Position numbers and translations under genes: made by a program | The notes under the pieces: generated by a model | Told to the model about the DNA's origin: nothing | Databases searched by the model: none | The model's input: the letters and a program-made list of their open reading frames with translations, nothing else | DNA from: Pseudomonas sp. | GTDB taxonomy: Bacteria > Pseudomonadota > Gammaproteobacteria > Pseudomonadales > Pseudomonadaceae | Length of the DNA stretch: 7,657 bases | Reading direction: 5' to 3' | Assembly: GCA_003527165.1 (NCBI GenBank) | Contig: DPSI01000012.1 | Location: 1-7,657, forward strand | In this document: in pieces, positions 5,410 through 7,657 of the stretch | Layout: the number at the start of each line of letters is the position of its first letter | Numbering within the stretch: position 1 is the first letter of the stretch

Positions 5410-6756
5410 TCAGGCCAGGGCAGCTTCGGCTTCGCTGGCCGATAGGCTCATGCCGTCGGTCATGCGCTTGGAGTCGTGACAGAAGGTACGCGAGGCCTGG
5501 AACAGGAAGACCATGGTCAGTAGCAGCGAGGCCGGGATCAGGTACATCGCACCGTGCAGACCTTCCGCGCGGAACACTTCGCTCATCTCGCTGGCGCCGG
5601 CCGCAAGCATCGCCGCTTCGGCGAAATGATCCGATAACAGGCCCACCACCACCGTGCCCATACCGCCACCGAGCAGGTACAGGCCAGCGAAGAACAGCGC
5701 CATCGCAGTGGCCCGCAGGCGGGGTTCGACCACGTCCTGAATCGCCGTGTAGACACAGGTGTAGAAATTGTAGGAGAACAGCCAGCCGATGCTGAAGACC
5801 GCGACGAACACGCCCACCTCGATCCGCCCGGCGAGCAATGCATAGCCGGTGGCGAGCGTGGCGACGGCCATGCTCACGGCCGCGAAGATCAGCCGGCCAC
5901 GGGCAAAGCGCTGATGGATCTGGTCGGCGACCCAGCCGCCAAAGGTCAGCCCGATCAGACCGGTGAGGCCGACGATCACCCCGGTCGCCACTGAAGCCTC
6001 GACCAGCGGAACGGCGTGATAGCGCATCAGCAACGGCACCATGAACGCGTTACAGGCATAGGTCGCGAAGTTGAATGCCAGCCCGGCCAGCACCAGCCAC
6101 CAGAAGGTACGGATCGCCAACACCTTGCGTACGGGCTGCTGCACGCGTTCCTGGGACACTTTCACCGTCTCGGCGGCGCCGCGCTGAGGTTCCTTGACAA
6201 AGAAAATGAACAACGCCAACAGCAATCCCGGTACCGCGGCGATGAAGAACGGTGCGCGCCAGCTGCCGAAATACTCGACCATCGAGCCGATGGTGAAAAA
6301 GGCCAGCAACAGGCCGAGCGGCAGACCGAGCATGAAGATACCCATCGCCCTGGCGCGCTTGTGCGCCGGGAACAGGTCGCCGATCAGCGAGTTGGCCGCC
6401 GGTGCGTAGCTGGCCTCGCCGATGCCGATGCCCATGCGCACCAGCAAAAAGCTCCAGAAATTCCATGCCAGTCCGTTGACCGCCGTCAGCCCGCTCCAGG
6501 CGGTCAGGCCCCAGCCCATGATCTTGCGGCGCGAACCGACATCGGCCATTCGCCCCAGCGGCACCCCGGCTATTGCGTAGATGATGGTGAACGCGGTCCC
6601 GACCAGGCCCAACTGGAAGTCGTTGAGGTTCCATTCCAGGCGAATCGGCTCAGCGATGATGGCGGGGATGGTGCGGTCGAAGAAGTTGAACAGGTTGGCC
6701 AGAAACAGCAGGAACAGGACGCGCCAGGCGTTCGCGGCTTGGGTGGATGGCTGCAT
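5410..6756 (-). CDS. Major facilitator superfamily transporter, spinster-like
   Basis: A 448-residue inner-membrane transporter with about 12 predicted membrane helices in two halves separated by a charged loop at about 188-212. The first helix carries the FNFFDR signature at 23-28. Motif A follows helix 2 (GRMADVGSRRK at 68-78) and is repeated in the second half (GGWVADQIHQR at 273-283). GIGEASYAPAANSLIGDLF at 111-129 is typical of the spinster-like branch, whose bacterial members mostly have unknown substrates and are thought to work by proton-coupled transport. The hydrophilic C-terminal tail has about 25 residues. The ATG has GAGAG 7 bases upstream. The hydroxypyruvate isomerase-family gene lies upstream on the same strand with a 125-base gap, so the two may be functionally linked, for example through a small hydroxy or keto acid, but this is conjecture. 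A terminator follows the gene. The family is secure, the substrate unknown. Confidence 0.94.
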   Translation of the reverse strand: MQPSTQAANAWRVLFLLFLANLFNFFDRTIPAIIAEPIRLEWNLNDFQLGLVGTAFTIIYAIAGVPLGRMADVGSRRKIMGWGLTAWSGLTAVNGLAWNFWSFLLVRMGIGIGEASYAPAANSLIGDLFPAHKRARAMGIFMLGLPLGLLLAFFTIGSMVEYFGSWRAPFFIAAVPGLLLALFIFFVKEPQRGAAETVKVSQERVQQPVRKVLAIRTFWWLVLAGLAFNFATYACNAFMVPLLMRYHAVPLVEASVATGVIVGLTGLIGLTFGGWVADQIHQRFARGRLIFAAVSMAVATLATGYALLAGRIEVGVFVAVFSIGWLFSYNFYTCVYTAIQDVVEPRLRATAMALFFAGLYLLGGGMGTVVVGLLSDHFAEAAMLAAGASEMSEVFRAEGLHGAMYLIPASLLLTMVFLFQASRTFCHDSKRMTDGMSLSASEAEAALA

Positions 6757-6881
6757 GACGTCGCTCTCGATTTATTGTTATACGCCGATCGTATCTCGAC
6801 CGATTCGAAGGCTGACTCTAGAGTTCTATCGCGCGCCTGTCTGTCACCATCATCTTCGCTTATGCCGGACAATGCGGCCGT
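6757..6881 (-). promoter_or_regulatory. Leader region of the transporter gene with a -10-like box and a palindrome
   Basis: On the minus strand TATAAC at 6782-6777 resembles a -10 box about 20 bases before the ATG, but no good -35 element lies 16-18 bases upstream. A perfect 10-base palindrome, ACTCTAGAGT, sits at 6815-6824, 32 bases upstream of the -10-like box, where an activator or repressor might bind. No intrinsic terminator for the upstream isomerase gene is evident, so read-through is possible. Confidence 0.3.
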
Positions 6882-7657
6882 TCAGCGTGTCCGCCACGCT
6901 TCCAGCCAGCCCAGGCTGGTCGTCGTATCCGGGCCTTCGGGCCGATACTCGGCTGCCCACCAGCCGTCATAGCCCACCGCCCGCAACGCATCGACCAGCG
7001 GTTCGAACGCCACCGAGCCGGTGCCGGGCGCACCGCGGCCGGGGCAGTCGGCGAACTGCACGTGGCCGATGCGCGCGCCCAGCAGCTGAATACCAGCGAC
7101 AACGTCCAGCTGCTGCCGGGCCATGTGGTAGAGATCCAGTTGCGCCTGGCAGTTGGGATGGTCGACGCGCTCGAGCAGCGCCTGCAGATGCTCGGGGGTG
7201 TTGATCAGAAAGCCCGGCATATCCAGCGGATTGATCGCCTCGCAAACCACCCGCACACCGAGCAACGCGAAGGCCTCGGCGCTCTTGCGCAGGTTGTCCG
7301 CCAGGGTTTCCAATGCCTGCTCGCGAGTGGTGCCCTCCGCCAGCCGACCCGGCAGCACATTGACGCACGTCGGCCGAGCCATGGCCGCATAAGTCAGCGC
7401 TTCCTGCAACGCCGCATCGAAGGCGTTCTGACGCGCCGGGGCCGCGGCCAGGCCGGGACCTCCCTGCATGAAATCACCGGCTGGCAGGTTGATCAGCACC
7501 AGCGGCAAACCGGCACGCTCGAGCAGTTCCTTCAGGCGTATCGCCGGCACCTCGTAGGGAAACTGGATTTCTACGCCGTCGAAACCGGCGACGCGGGCCG
7601 CCATGACGCGCTCGGCGAGCGGCAGTTCGTTGAACAGCATGGACAGGTTGGCGGCAA
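6882..7657 (-). CDS. Hydroxypyruvate isomerase-family protein (5' end cut by window edge)
   Basis: A sugar-phosphate-isomerase-like TIM barrel enzyme of the Hyi/OtnI group, which interconverts hydroxypyruvate and tartronate semialdehyde or a 2-oxo-tetronate and its 3-oxo isomer. The frame runs to the right edge, reading AANLSMLFNE, which matches the start of E. coli Hyi (SANLSMLFGE), so about four codons are missing. The Met at 7640 is internal and not the real start. Numbered from that Met, the expected acidic and metal ligands are E134 (CEAINP), D169 (QLDLYH), Q195 (HVQFAD) and E231 (AAEYRP). NLPAGD at 51-56 and the GRGAPGTG loop at 201-208 are also typical. Choosing between Hyi and OtnI needs the neighbours to the right (gcl and glxR, or otnK and otnC), which are not visible. 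The protein is cytoplasmic and soluble. The next gene downstream is a transporter on the same strand. Confidence 0.92.
   Translation of the reverse strand, partial: AANLSMLFNELPLAERVMAARVAGFDGVEIQFPYEVPAIRLKELLERAGLPLVLINLPAGDFMQGGPGLAAAPARQNAFDAALQEALTYAAMARPTCVNVLPGRLAEGTTREQALETLADNLRKSAEAFALLGVRVVCEAINPLDMPGFLINTPEHLQALLERVDHPNCQAQLDLYHMARQQLDVVAGIQLLGARIGHVQFADCPGRGAPGTGSVAFEPLVDALRAVGYDGWWAAEYRPEGPDTTTSLGWLEAWRTR

Noticed and set aside
6016..6972. 318-codon plus-strand open frame opposite the transporter and isomerase genes
   Set aside because: It is antisense to two well-supported genes, its product is rich in His, Gln, Arg and Asp with no domain, and long antisense frames are common in GC-rich DNA.

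Overview
The window looks like ordinary chromosomal DNA from a GC-rich gammaproteobacterium. A Pseudomonas or close relative (for example the stutzeri group) fits best. That placement is an inference from high GC, GC-rich third codon positions, purine-rich Shine-Dalgarno sites and proteins of familiar pseudomonad type. I see no insertion sequence, integrase, tRNA, rRNA, CRISPR array or phage gene.

Layout. Positions 1-1257 (minus) hold most of a DEAD-box RNA helicase whose lysine-rich C-terminus runs off the left edge. Next is a small exported protein (1424-1753, minus), transcribed divergently from a LysR-type regulator (1820-2764, plus). The regulator overlaps by four bases with ppiA (2761-3312, plus), a periplasmic cyclophilin-type prolyl isomerase. 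After a 72-base gap with a strong hairpin comes a small helical protein that resembles the DUF6306 family (3385-3798, plus). Facing it across a 32-base gap is a minus-strand block: a 44-codon ORF (3831-3965), a YegD-type Hsp70-like ATPase without a substrate-binding domain (4019-5284), a spinster-like major facilitator transporter (5410-6756) followed by a likely terminator, and a hydroxypyruvate isomerase-family protein (6882 to the right edge) whose first few codons lie outside the window.

How the genes may work together. LysR, ppiA and the DUF6306-like gene are co-directional and closely spaced and could share a transcript, although the hairpin after ppiA could separate the third gene. The isomerase and the transporter may serve uptake and use of a small organic acid or sugar acid, but they are 125 bases apart and the rest of any glyoxylate or tetronate cluster is not visible. 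The helicase (RNA metabolism), PpiA (periplasmic folding) and YegD (chaperone-like) are housekeeping or stress-type functions.

I did not find a clearly new biological system. The points most worth a second look are the 44-codon ORF behind yegD, which resembles the start of a CHAD domain; the ATGA overlap of a regulator with a prolyl isomerase gene; the small two-cysteine exported protein facing the regulator; and the uncharacterised DUF6306-like protein.
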